In this document: positions 1 to 6,568 of the stretch, in pieces
Numbering within the stretch: the stretch's first letter is position 1
How the letters are laid out: each line of letters starts with the position of its first letter
DNA from: an uncultured Formosa sp.
GTDB lineage: Bacteria; Bacteroidota; Bacteroidia; Flavobacteriales; Flavobacteriaceae
DNA length: 14,966 nt
Assembly (NCBI GenBank): GCA_902516685.1
Contig: CABXZJ010000022.1
Span: 1-14,966 of the forward strand
Direction: 5' to 3'
Translations under genes and position numbers: made by a program
The notes under the pieces: model-generated
What the model was told of the DNA's origin: nothing
The model's database searches: none
What the model saw: the letters and a program-made list of their open reading frames with translations, nothing else

Positions 1-166
1 AAATAAATTTCAGATTAAAATAACTATATATATACAAGTTTTCATATATATTAACATTCAATTATAATAATCATTTTTTTTTTAATTTTTAAATAAAATA
101 ATATTATATATTATATAATGTGAATAAAGTTGTTTTCATACAATTAATTAGCTTCATTTTAATTCC
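1..166. other. AT-rich non-coding region upstream of rnr
   Basis: This stretch is almost entirely A and T, with runs of T and TATA-type alternation and a short perfect palindrome (ATTATATAAT) near 110-119. I see no open frame of useful length on either strand and no RNA gene. It ends at the putative rnr promoter. Short palindromes are expected by chance at this composition, so I assign them no function. Confidence 0.6.
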
Positions 167-174
167 TAGTTTTG
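167..174 (+). promoter_or_regulatory. Candidate Bacteroidota -7 element for rnr
   Basis: TAGTTTTG is an exact match to the TAnnTTTG -7 consensus of Bacteroidota housekeeping promoters. It lies 18 nt before the ATG at 193. No clear TTG/TTTG -33 element sits about 19 nt upstream, so support comes from the -7 box alone. The box overlaps the TTG at 172, which argues against that codon as the translation start. Confidence 0.35.
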
Positions 175-192
175 TTAAATGTAACTAAACTA

Positions 193-2166
193 ATGTCTAG
201 AAAAAAAAATTATAATAAAAAGTATAATAAATATTATATAGGTGTTTTTGATATCACTTCTAAAGGATCTGGTTATGTAAAAACAAATAATTTTAAGGAA
301 GATATTTTTATACCATCACATAAAACTCTTAAATCATTACATGGAGATGAAGTTCAGTTTTATGTACATAAGAGAAAACAAAATAATAAGCTTCAAGGAG
401 AAATAATTAAAATTATAAAAAGAGAAAAAAAAGAATATGTAGGAATTATCCAAATAAATAAAAAGTATGCTTTTGTAGTGCCTGATAATAAAAAAATGCC
501 TTTTGATATTTACATTCCTTTTAATAAAATTAACAAAGCAAAAGAAGGTGAAAAAGTTCTAGTTAAGCTAGATGGATGGCCATCAAAAGCGGAATGTCCA
601 AGCGGTGAAATATTAAAAGTTTTAGGTCAACCAGGAGAACATAAAACAGAAATTAATGGAATTTTAGCAGATTACGGACTCCCCCATAATTTTACTAAAG
701 AAGTTTTAGATTATGCTAATAATTTAGATACTAGTATATCTAAAAAAGAAATAGAAAAAAGAAAAGATATGAGGTCTGTCTTAACTTTTACTATAGATCC
801 ATGGGATGCTAAAGATTTTGACGACGCTCTTTCTTTTGAAATTAAAAAAGATGGAAATTACCAAATAGGTGTTCATATAGCTGATGTTTCCCATTATTTA
901 AAAGAAAAAACAATTTTAGATAAAGAAGCTTACAGTAGGGCTACCTCTGTTTATTTAGTAGATAGAGTAGTACCAATGCTTCCTGAAATACTTTCAAACA
1001 AAGCCTGTTCTTTACGTCCTTTTGAAGATAAATATACATTTTCAGCTATTTTTAGTATAAATGAAAAAGGAGATGTCGAAAAAGAATGGTTTGGACGCAC
1101 AGTAATTAATAGTAATGCACGCTTTAGCTACGAAGAAGCACAATATCTAATAGAAAATAAAACAAATGTAATTCCAAAGAAAATTTCATTATTAAATTCA
1201 GAATATGAGACATCTACAAAAATAAAAAAGGCTATTTTAAAATTAAACGAAATTTCTAAGAAATTAAGGCAAAAAAGAATGAATAATGGGGCAATCTCAT
1301 TTGATAAAAAAGAAGTTAAATTTAAACTAAATAAAGAAAATTTTCCAGAAAAAGTTTATTTTAAAACTTCAAAAGAAGCTAATAAGCTCATTGAAGAATT
1401 TATGTTATTAGCAAATAAAAAAGTAGCAGAATTTATATCAAAAAAAACACCAAAAAAAACATTTATTTACAGAACGCACGATAAGCCAGACACACAAAAA
1501 TTAGAAAATCTCCAGCGTGTAATCACACAGTTTGGTTATAAAATAGAACTAAAAAATAAAAAGAAAACAAATAAATCTTTAAACAAGCTTTTAAAAAAAA
1601 TAGAAGGGAGAAAAGAACAAAATTTAATAGATACATTAATAATAAGGAGCATGAGTAAAGCGGAATATTCAACAGAAAACATTGGGCATTACGGGTTATC
1701 TTTCCAAAGCTATAGCCATTTTACATCACCTATTCGTCGTTACCCAGACGTTATGACACATCGCCTTCTTCAAAATTATTTAGATGGAGAGCCATCAAAA
1801 AATGCAGCTACCTTCCAGGAGAATTGCAAACACTCTTCACATATGGAGAATAAAGCAACAAAAGCAGAAAGAGAGTCTATTAAATATATGCAAATAAAAT
1901 ATATGAAAAACCAAATAAAAACAGTTTTTTCAGGGATTATTTCTGGTGTAACAGAGTGGGGAATTTATGTAGAAATTATAGAAAATAAATGTGAGGGTAT
2001 GGTAAGAATAAGGGATATTAAAGATGATTACTATTCCTTTAATAACGAAACACACGCTTTGGTTGGAGAAAAGAGTAAAAAAAAATATCAGCTTGGTGAT
2101 CAAGTACAAGTAAAAGTAAAAAAAGCAGATATAATAAAAAGGCAACTAGATTTTATTTTAAATTAG
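193..2166 (+). CDS. rnr: Ribonuclease R, lacking the N-terminal helix-turn-helix domain
   Basis: This is a processive 3'-5' exoribonuclease of the RNB (RNase II/R) family that degrades structured RNA in the cytoplasm. The product has 657 residues from the ATG at 193. A short basic N-terminus leads into two cold-shock-like OB domains (about 15-150), then the RNB catalytic domain. Its metal-binding acidic cluster is intact (IDPWDAKDFDDA: D202, D205, D208, D210, D211), and the conserved SPIRRYPD motif is present. An S1 domain begins near residue 576. Flavobacterial RNase R normally carries a winged-helix domain before the first cold-shock domain; none is visible here, and the upstream DNA does not encode one. 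An in-frame TTG at 172 would add 7 residues but lies inside the likely promoter. The head-GIN gene follows after 4 nt, suggesting co-transcription. The first half is much more AT-rich than the rest of the window. Confidence 0.95.
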   Translation: MSRKKNYNKKYNKYYIGVFDITSKGSGYVKTNNFKEDIFIPSHKTLKSLHGDEVQFYVHKRKQNNKLQGEIIKIIKREKKEYVGIIQINKKYAFVVPDNKKMPFDIYIPFNKINKAKEGEKVLVKLDGWPSKAECPSGEILKVLGQPGEHKTEINGILADYGLPHNFTKEVLDYANNLDTSISKKEIEKRKDMRSVLTFTIDPWDAKDFDDALSFEIKKDGNYQIGVHIADVSHYLKEKTILDKEAYSRATSVYLVDRVVPMLPEILSNKACSLRPFEDKYTFSAIFSINEKGDVEKEWFGRTVINSNARFSYEEAQYLIENKTNVIPKKISLLNSEYETSTKIKKAILKLNEISKKLRQKRMNNGAISFDKKEVKFKLNKENFPEKVYFKTSKEANKLIEEFMLLANKKVAEFISKKTPKKTFIYRTHDKPDTQKLENLQRVITQFGYKIELKNKKKTNKSLNKLLKKIEGRKEQNLIDTLIIRSMSKAEYSTENIGHYGLSFQSYSHFTSPIRRYPDVMTHRLLQNYLDGEPSKNAATFQENCKHSSHMENKATKAERESIKYMQIKYMKNQIKTVFSGIISGVTEWGIYVEIIENKCEGMVRIRDIKDDYYSFNNETHALVGEKSKKKYQLGDQVQVKVKKADIIKRQLDFILN

Positions 2167-2170
2167 AAAA

Positions 2171-2842
2171 ATGAAAAAAATATACATTATAACACTATTA
2201 ACAAGTGCAACACTGTTTTCTCAAACAGAACTAAGAAAAACTCTTGGAGAATTTTCTGAATTAAAAGTTTATGATCTTATAAATGTAGAGCTTTTCAAGG
2301 GGGTAGAAGATAAAATTATTATTTCAGGAAAAAACACAAAAGACGTAAGCGTAGTCCAAAGGAATAATATTTTAAAAATAAAAATGAAGATTAACAAAAA
2401 GTTTAAGGGTGCAGAAACAAAAGTAAAAATCTATTATACCTCGCTTGATGTCATAGACGCCAACCAGGGTGCTATAGTTTCCGCAAAAGAACCTATAGAA
2501 AAGTATGAGCTAACATTAAAGGCACAAGAAGGAGCTCGCATAATCGCCTCTGCGAAAACGAAAAGGCTAACTGTTAGAAGCGTAACAGGAGGAATTGTTA
2601 CTACATTTGGGACAACAGCAAAACAAGACATAGACATAAGAACAGGAGGTTTGTTTTTTGGAGACCAGATGGAAGCTGAAAACACAAGCCTCAAGATAAG
2701 GGCTGGAGGAGAGGCAAATGTTAGAACATTAAATATTTTAGAAGTTAATATTTTTTCTGGCGGCGATGTGTTTATCTACGGATCCCCAAAACAACTAAAA
2801 CAGCAAAAGGTTTTTGGAGGAAGAATTATGTTTAAAGATTGA
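2171..2842 (+). CDS. Secreted head-GIN domain protein (DUF2807)
   Basis: This is a 223-residue exported protein with a clear signal peptide: basic MKK, a hydrophobic stretch to about residue 16, and probable cleavage around the S-Q at 17-18. The remainder is the putative auto-transporter adhesin 'head GIN' (DUF2807) domain. It is rich in short beta strands with recurring Gly/Ala turns (for example RAGGEANV, FSGGDVFIYG), consistent with a small beta-helix. Such proteins are common in Bacteroidota and are predicted to lie in the periplasm or at the outer membrane; no biochemical role is established. The gene starts 4 nt after the rnr stop and so is probably translated from the same transcript. 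The LysE remnant begins directly after its stop codon. Confidence 0.85.
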   Translation: MKKIYIITLLTSATLFSQTELRKTLGEFSELKVYDLINVELFKGVEDKIIISGKNTKDVSVVQRNNILKIKMKINKKFKGAETKVKIYYTSLDVIDANQGAIVSAKEPIEKYELTLKAQEGARIIASAKTKRLTVRSVTGGIVTTFGTTAKQDIDIRTGGLFFGDQMEAENTSLKIRAGGEANVRTLNILEVNIFSGGDVFIYGSPKQLKQQKVFGGRIMFKD

Positions 2843-2845
2843 GCA

Positions 2846-2952
2846 GTTTTGTTAGAAGACATTCTATCCGCCGCATTATTGGGCTTCTTTCTCGCAAGCA
2901 TGATTGGTCCTGTTTTTTGTTTTAATAACCAAAGGGCTTTTGCCAAAAGACT
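2846..2952 (+). pseudogene. Remnant of a LysE-family amino-acid exporter (N-terminal end)
   Basis: In the same frame as the head-GIN stop, and from a possible TTG start at 2849, the DNA reads LLEDILSAALLGFFLASMIG followed by PVF. This resembles the first membrane helix and GPVF motif of flavobacterial LysE/RhtB translocators. After the T-run at 2913-2918 that frame gives unrelated hydrophilic sequence. Shifting frame at the T-run restores FVLITKG, which matches the family continuation (GPVFFVL...TKG), before a stop near 2950. Functional family members have about 200-230 residues; here only about 35 are recognisable before the tRNA-Cys terminator. I read this as a frameshifted, truncated remnant. 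A chance resemblance of a short hydrophobic stretch is possible but less likely given the motif on both sides of the frameshift. Confidence 0.5.
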
Positions 2953-2990
2953 AATTAAACCCTTCGATGATAATTTAAGGAATAGCACAA

Positions 2991-3017
2991 TAAAAAACCA
3001 CAACAAGGTTGTGGTTT
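2991..3017 (-). terminator. Intrinsic terminator of tRNA-Cys
   Basis: AAACCACAAC (2995-3004) and GTTGTGGTTT (3008-3017) form a perfect 10-bp stem with a 3-nt loop. Read on the minus strand, the hairpin continues into a T-run (the complement of the six A residues at 2992-2997), the signature of a rho-independent terminator. It starts 5 nt beyond the mature 3' end of tRNA-Cys. No T-run follows on the + strand, so it mainly serves the minus-strand tRNA. Confidence 0.8.
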
Positions 3018-3022
3018 AAAAG

Positions 3023-3093
3023 AGGCGTCTAGCGGATTCGAACCGCTGTAAAAGGTTTTGCAGACCTCTGCCTAGCCACTCGGCCAAGACGCC
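3023..3093 (-). tRNA. tRNA-Cys (anticodon GCA)
   Basis: The minus strand folds into a standard cloverleaf. The acceptor stem is GGCGTCT/AGACGCC. The anticodon stem GAGGT/ACCTT encloses the loop CTGCAAA, giving anticodon GCA for UGC/UGU codons. The T arm is AGCGG-TTCGAAT-CCGCT. The discriminator base is U73, the known identity element for cysteinyl-tRNA synthetase. The 3' CCA is not encoded and must be added after transcription. The gene stands alone, with its own promoter (3105-3134) and terminator (2991-3017). Confidence 0.97.
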
Positions 3094-3104
3094 AAAAAGG
3101 ACAG

Positions 3105-3134
3105 CAAATTTAATCAAAAATAAGCCACAACCAA
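3105..3134 (-). promoter_or_regulatory. Promoter of tRNA-Cys (-33 TTG / -7 TAAATTTG)
   Basis: On the minus strand a TTG (3134-3132) is followed, exactly 19 nt later, by TAAATTTG (3112-3105). This is a full match to the Bacteroidota sigma factor consensus TTG-N19-TAnnTTTG. The -7 box ends 11 nt before the mature tRNA 5' end, leaving room for a very short 5' leader. It is the best-formed promoter in the window. Confidence 0.65.
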
Positions 3135-3173
3135 GATATTTAGAAAATATTGTAAAAACAAAAGCTTTGGGTA

Positions 3174-4076
3174 ATGGTAGGACGAAAAAAACTAATATAC
3201 TTTATTGTGAATACAGCTTCAGGTAGAGGTGGGAATAAATTACTCATAGAAAACATCAAAACCATATTTACCCCAATAAAATACAATATTATTTTAAAAC
3301 ATACTTTAAAACCAAAAGACATAGCAGTCTTTGCTGAAGAGGCTGTAAGACTTTTTTCAGACATTGTTGTAGCTTGTGGTGGCGACGGGACTATTAGAGA
3401 GGTTGCTAAACACACAATAAAAAATAAAATAAAACTTGGAATTATCCCTCTTGGATCAGGAAATAGTTTAGCAGCTAACCTAATGATTCCGAAAGAAAAA
3501 AAGGGAGCCTTAAAATTAATTAAAGAAGGGTTTTATAGAAAAATAGATGTGGGGTACGTCAACCAACATCTTTTTTTAAGCAACATGAGTTTGGGTTTAG
3601 GAGCCCAGCTAATTTTTCATTACAGCAAGACCCCTATGCGTCAAAGAAAAGGTTATTTTTTCGCACTCCTAAAAACTCTTTTTAAACCTAACATAAAAAC
3701 TAAGATCCAAATTAAATTTAAGGACCAGCAAAAGCTAGTTAGTCCATCTATTTTTTTTATTTCAAACTCAAATCAAATCGGATATGGCCTTTCACTCACT
3801 CCAGATGCTTCTTTAGATGACGGTAAGCTTGATATTGTTTGCTCAGAGGAAAGCACCTTTTTAAGCAAACTTTTTTTAACTTATTCTTTATTAATAAAAA
3901 AGCAAATAAAAAATTCTTGTGTATGGCGAGCTCAAGTAGTTGACTTTAGTATAACAAAAACAAGCGAAGAGCCTTTTCTTATTCAAATAGACGGCGAGCC
4001 ATTTACGATAAATTCTAATGCGCTTTTACTTTCGTCCTTAACTAGAGTCTTAAAGGTCATCACCGCAAGACCCTAA
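3174..4076 (+). CDS. Diacylglycerol kinase-family lipid kinase
   Basis: This is a soluble or membrane-associated lipid kinase of the DAGK catalytic (YegS/DgkB/LCB5) family, 300 residues. The N-terminal half holds the nucleotide-binding signature: an N-terminal VNTASGRGGN segment (about 12-21), GGDGT at 69-73 in a VACGGDGTIRE context, and the IPLGSGNSLA loop at 91-100. The C-terminal beta-sandwich half ends with IQIDGEPF, conserved in the family. The substrate cannot be decided between diacylglycerol, sphingoid base and other lipids; flavobacteria make sulfonolipids/capnoids, so a long-chain-base-like substrate is conceivable. The ATG at 3174 places the first beta strand right at the N-terminus, as expected. 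The gene diverges from tRNA-Cys, and its TAA overlaps the TAG of convergent folB. Confidence 0.88.
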   Translation: MVGRKKLIYFIVNTASGRGGNKLLIENIKTIFTPIKYNIILKHTLKPKDIAVFAEEAVRLFSDIVVACGGDGTIREVAKHTIKNKIKLGIIPLGSGNSLAANLMIPKEKKGALKLIKEGFYRKIDVGYVNQHLFLSNMSLGLGAQLIFHYSKTPMRQRKGYFFALLKTLFKPNIKTKIQIKFKDQQKLVSPSIFFISNSNQIGYGLSLTPDASLDDGKLDIVCSEESTFLSKLFLTYSLLIKKQIKNSCVWRAQVVDFSITKTSEEPFLIQIDGEPFTINSNALLLSSLTRVLKVITARP

Positions 4077-4432
4077 GCCCTTTTTTGTTCAAGCAAAACA
4101 GCAACTTTTTCCACATCGCCTCCGATAGGAGGGTTTAGTTTAGCAACTGACACTGAAGCCCAGTCAATAAGAGAACTGCTTTCAAAAAGTTTATTTAAAA
4201 TACGATGCGCAACAGCCTCTAAAAGTTTAGCAGGTATTGCCATTTGTTCAACAACAAGTTTATTTAGTAACACATAGTCAACAGTTTCATCAAGAGAATC
4301 TCTTAAGGAAGAGTTTTTTAGGTCAGCACGGACTTTGACATCAACACGATAATTGCTTCCAACAACCGTTTCTTCAGCTAGGCAGCCGTGGTAAGCGTAA
4401 ACTCTTATATTTTCAACAATTATAAACCCCAA
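4073..4432 (-). CDS. folB: Dihydroneopterin aldolase
   Basis: FolB converts 7,8-dihydroneopterin to 6-hydroxymethyl-7,8-dihydropterin and glycolaldehyde in folate synthesis. I place the start at the TTG at 4432. This gives 119 residues beginning MGFIIVENIRVYAYHGC, matching the usual family length and N-terminus. An upstream TTG at 4495 would give 140 residues, but with an atypical hydrophobic leader that spans the likely promoter. Visible signatures are the AYHGC turn with Glu20/Glu21, LLEAVAHRI with Glu72, and the catalytic lysine in VAKLNPPIGGDV (Lys98, the same number as in E. coli FolB). The paralogous epimerase FolX is related, but the LNPPI context favours FolB. The gene is monocistronic, divergent from glnS and convergent with the lipid kinase, with which it shares 4 nt. 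Confidence 0.9.
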   Translation of the reverse strand: MGFIIVENIRVYAYHGCLAEETVVGSNYRVDVKVRADLKNSSLRDSLDETVDYVLLNKLVVEQMAIPAKLLEAVAHRILNKLFESSSLIDWASVSVAKLNPPIGGDVEKVAVLLEQKRA

Positions 4433-4441
4433 AAAACAAAG

Positions 4442-4449
4442 CAAAATTA
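4442..4449 (-). promoter_or_regulatory. Candidate -7 element for folB
   Basis: The minus strand reads TAATTTTG, an exact TAnnTTTG match, 9 nt before the proposed TTG start of folB. No good -33 TTG is seen at the right distance. If functional, the transcript leader would be only a few nucleotides long. Confidence 0.3.
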
Positions 4450-4509
4450 ATATGTTTTGTAAAAATAATATTTCTTTACAGATATTTAAACACAAATTAT
4501 ATAAATGAT

Positions 4510-4517
4510 TAGTTTTG
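4510..4517 (+). promoter_or_regulatory. Candidate -7 element for glnS
   Basis: TAGTTTTG is an exact TAnnTTTG match 29 nt before the glnS ATG, so a leader of roughly 20-25 nt is expected. The -33 region is AT-rich without a clear TTG. It lies back to back with the folB element in the same 114-nt intergenic region. Confidence 0.4.
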
Positions 4518-4546
4518 TACTTTAATTACAAAAGACAACAAATTTT

Positions 4547-6559
4547 ATGGCCACTAACCCATTAAATTTTATTGAACAAATAATAAAAGAAGATTTAAAA
4601 AAAAGTCTTTTAAAATCAAACTTACGTTTTCGTTTTCCACCAGAACCAAACGGATATTTACATATTGGCCACACAAAGGCAATAGGTATTAGTTTTGGTT
4701 TGGGAGAAAAATATAATTCTCCTGTGAACCTTAGGTTTGACGACACAAACCCAACCAAAGAGAGCCAAGAATATGTGGATGCTATAAAAAGAGACATATC
4801 TTGGCTTGGATATAAATGGGACCGCGAGTGCTACTCTTCAGATTATTTTTCACAGCTTTATGAGTGGGCTGTTTTAATGATTAAAGAAGACAAGGCCTAC
4901 GTTGACTCACAAACAAGTGTTGAGGTTGCCGAACAAAAAGGCACCCCAACAAAAGCAGGCGTAAATAGCCCTTATCGAAACCGAACTATAGTTGAAAACC
5001 TTTCTCTTTTTAAACAAATGAAAAATGGCGATTTCAAAGAAGGGGAGCACGTGTTGAGGGCTAAAATTGACATGAAACACCCCAACATGTTAATGCGAGA
5101 CCCCATTATGTACCGAATTCTTCATACCGACCATCAAAGGACGGGGTCAGAATGGTGTATTTACCCCATGTATGACTGGACACACGGAGAAAGCGACTAT
5201 ATTGAGCAGGTCTCTCACTCTCTTTGTTCGCTTGAATTTAAACCTCACCGAGAATTATATGACTGGTTTAAAGACTGTGTCTACTCTTTCAGTAAAAAAG
5301 AATATCCAATTCAACCCAAACAAAGAGAGTTTGCTCGCTTGAATTTAAGCTACACTGTAATGAGCAAAAGAAAGCTTTTATCACTTGTAGAAAGCGGAGC
5401 CGTCTCAGGGTGGGATGACCCAAGAATGCCGACAATCTCAGGCTTAAAACGTAGAGGTTATACACCAAAATCCATAAAAAGGTTTATTGAGCTAATTGGT
5501 GTAGCCAAAAGAGACAACATTATTGACGTCTCATTATTAGAGTTTTGCGTAAGAGAAGACTTAAACAAAAAAGCAAACCGTATAATGGCGGTTATAGACC
5601 CAGTAAAATTAAATATTATTAATTATCCAGAAGGAAAAACAGAATGGCTTGTGGCAGAAAATAACCCTGAAAATCAAAAAAGCGGCACCAGAAAAATCCC
5701 TTTCACCAGGGCGATTTATATAGAAAGGAACGATTTCAAAGAGGCGGCTTCAAACAAATATTACAGGCTTTCCCCAGGAAAAGAGGTTCGACTAAAAGGC
5801 GCTTATATTATCCAGGCAGAGTCTTTAATAAAAGATCCAGAAGGGGTAATCACAGAAATTAATTGTAGCTATGATCCAAAAAGTTTAAGTGGCAGTGGAA
5901 CGACTGAAAGCTTAAAGAAAGTTAAAGGAACGCTCCATTGGGTTTCAATTGAACATTCTAAAAAAATTGAAGTTAGGGAATATGATCGCTTGTTTTCTCA
6001 CCCTGCTCCAGACGCACAAGAAACAGATTTTACGGAGTTTTTAAATCCACAATCACTCAAGAAAAAATCAGCATTTATAGAACCAAACATAGCAAACACT
6101 AACCCATACGACTACTTTCAGTTTCAAAGAATAGGTTATTTTACAGTTGACCCTGAAAGCACTAAAGAACTTCTTGTATTCAACAAAACAGTGGGACTTA
6201 GGGACAATTGGACAAAGAGTTCTGGTCCAGAGAGTCCTGAAAAGTTAAATATAGTCAGCCAAGACAGAAAAGCAATTGATGTCGTGAAGCAGCTAGGAAA
6301 AAAATATACAAAGCTACCCAAGATAAAGCAGTTTAAAGTAAAAGCAGAAATAAAAAAGTTATCAGAGACAATAACTTACGAAGAGGTATGTCCATTGTTT
6401 GGAACAGCCGCAAAAAAGGTAGGAACAAGGATTGCAGTAATGATTGTATTAAAAGAATTACTTAAAAAAGGGCAAGAGCGAAATACGGAAATAGAAGAAT
6501 TTATAAAAAAAGCATCGGCAGATAAAAACACGCTGCTAAGCCAAGAATCTTCAATCTAA
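4547..6559 (+). CDS. glnS: Glutaminyl-tRNA synthetase with an unrecognised C-terminal extension
   Basis: This class I aminoacyl-tRNA synthetase charges tRNA-Gln with glutamine. The product has 670 residues. The Rossmann fold holds PEPNGYLHIGH with HIGH at 39-42, and the KMSKS-loop equivalent is VMSKRK (MSKRK at 272-276). The GlnRS signatures LRFDDTNP and DWTHGESDYIEQVSHSLC are intact, and the C-terminal anticodon-binding beta-barrels end near FNKTVGLRDNW at about residue 555. Ordinary flavobacterial GlnRS stops there. Residues 558-670 (from nt 6218) are an additional Lys/Glu-rich, probably helical tail that I do not recognise; it does not look like the YqeY/GatB domain fused to GlnRS in some bacteria. 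The ATG at 4547 gives the usual NFIEQII start. The gene appears monocistronic and converges on the SPFH gene 9 nt away. Confidence 0.95.
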   Translation: MATNPLNFIEQIIKEDLKKSLLKSNLRFRFPPEPNGYLHIGHTKAIGISFGLGEKYNSPVNLRFDDTNPTKESQEYVDAIKRDISWLGYKWDRECYSSDYFSQLYEWAVLMIKEDKAYVDSQTSVEVAEQKGTPTKAGVNSPYRNRTIVENLSLFKQMKNGDFKEGEHVLRAKIDMKHPNMLMRDPIMYRILHTDHQRTGSEWCIYPMYDWTHGESDYIEQVSHSLCSLEFKPHRELYDWFKDCVYSFSKKEYPIQPKQREFARLNLSYTVMSKRKLLSLVESGAVSGWDDPRMPTISGLKRRGYTPKSIKRFIELIGVAKRDNIIDVSLLEFCVREDLNKKANRIMAVIDPVKLNIINYPEGKTEWLVAENNPENQKSGTRKIPFTRAIYIERNDFKEAASNKYYRLSPGKEVRLKGAYIIQAESLIKDPEGVITEINCSYDPKSLSGSGTTESLKKVKGTLHWVSIEHSKKIEVREYDRLFSHPAPDAQETDFTEFLNPQSLKKKSAFIEPNIANTNPYDYFQFQRIGYFTVDPESTKELLVFNKTVGLRDNWTKSSGPESPEKLNIVSQDRKAIDVVKQLGKKYTKLPKIKQFKVKAEIKKLSETITYEEVCPLFGTAAKKVGTRIAVMIVLKELLKKGQERNTEIEEFIKKASADKNTLLSQESSI

Positions 6560-6568
6560 GAAGCTTAG

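Noticed and set aside
2434..3006. Minus-strand open frames opposite the head-GIN gene and the LysE remnant (86 and 76 codons)
   Set aside because: They lack any family resemblance, have Cys/Pro/Ser-rich shadow composition, and oppose a clearly coding + strand with a signal peptide. The longer part of the second one is the reverse of the LysE remnant.
3150..3173. AAGCTTTG as a promoter for the lipid kinase
   Set aside because: It has one mismatch to the -7 consensus, no correctly spaced -33 element, and lies only 4 nt before the ATG, which would require a leaderless mRNA.
4433..4495. 21-residue N-terminal extension of folB from TTG 4495
   Set aside because: It adds a hydrophobic Leu/Cys/Phe-rich leader never expected in a cytosolic aldolase, and it contains the -7 promoter match. 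The 119-residue form fits the family exactly.
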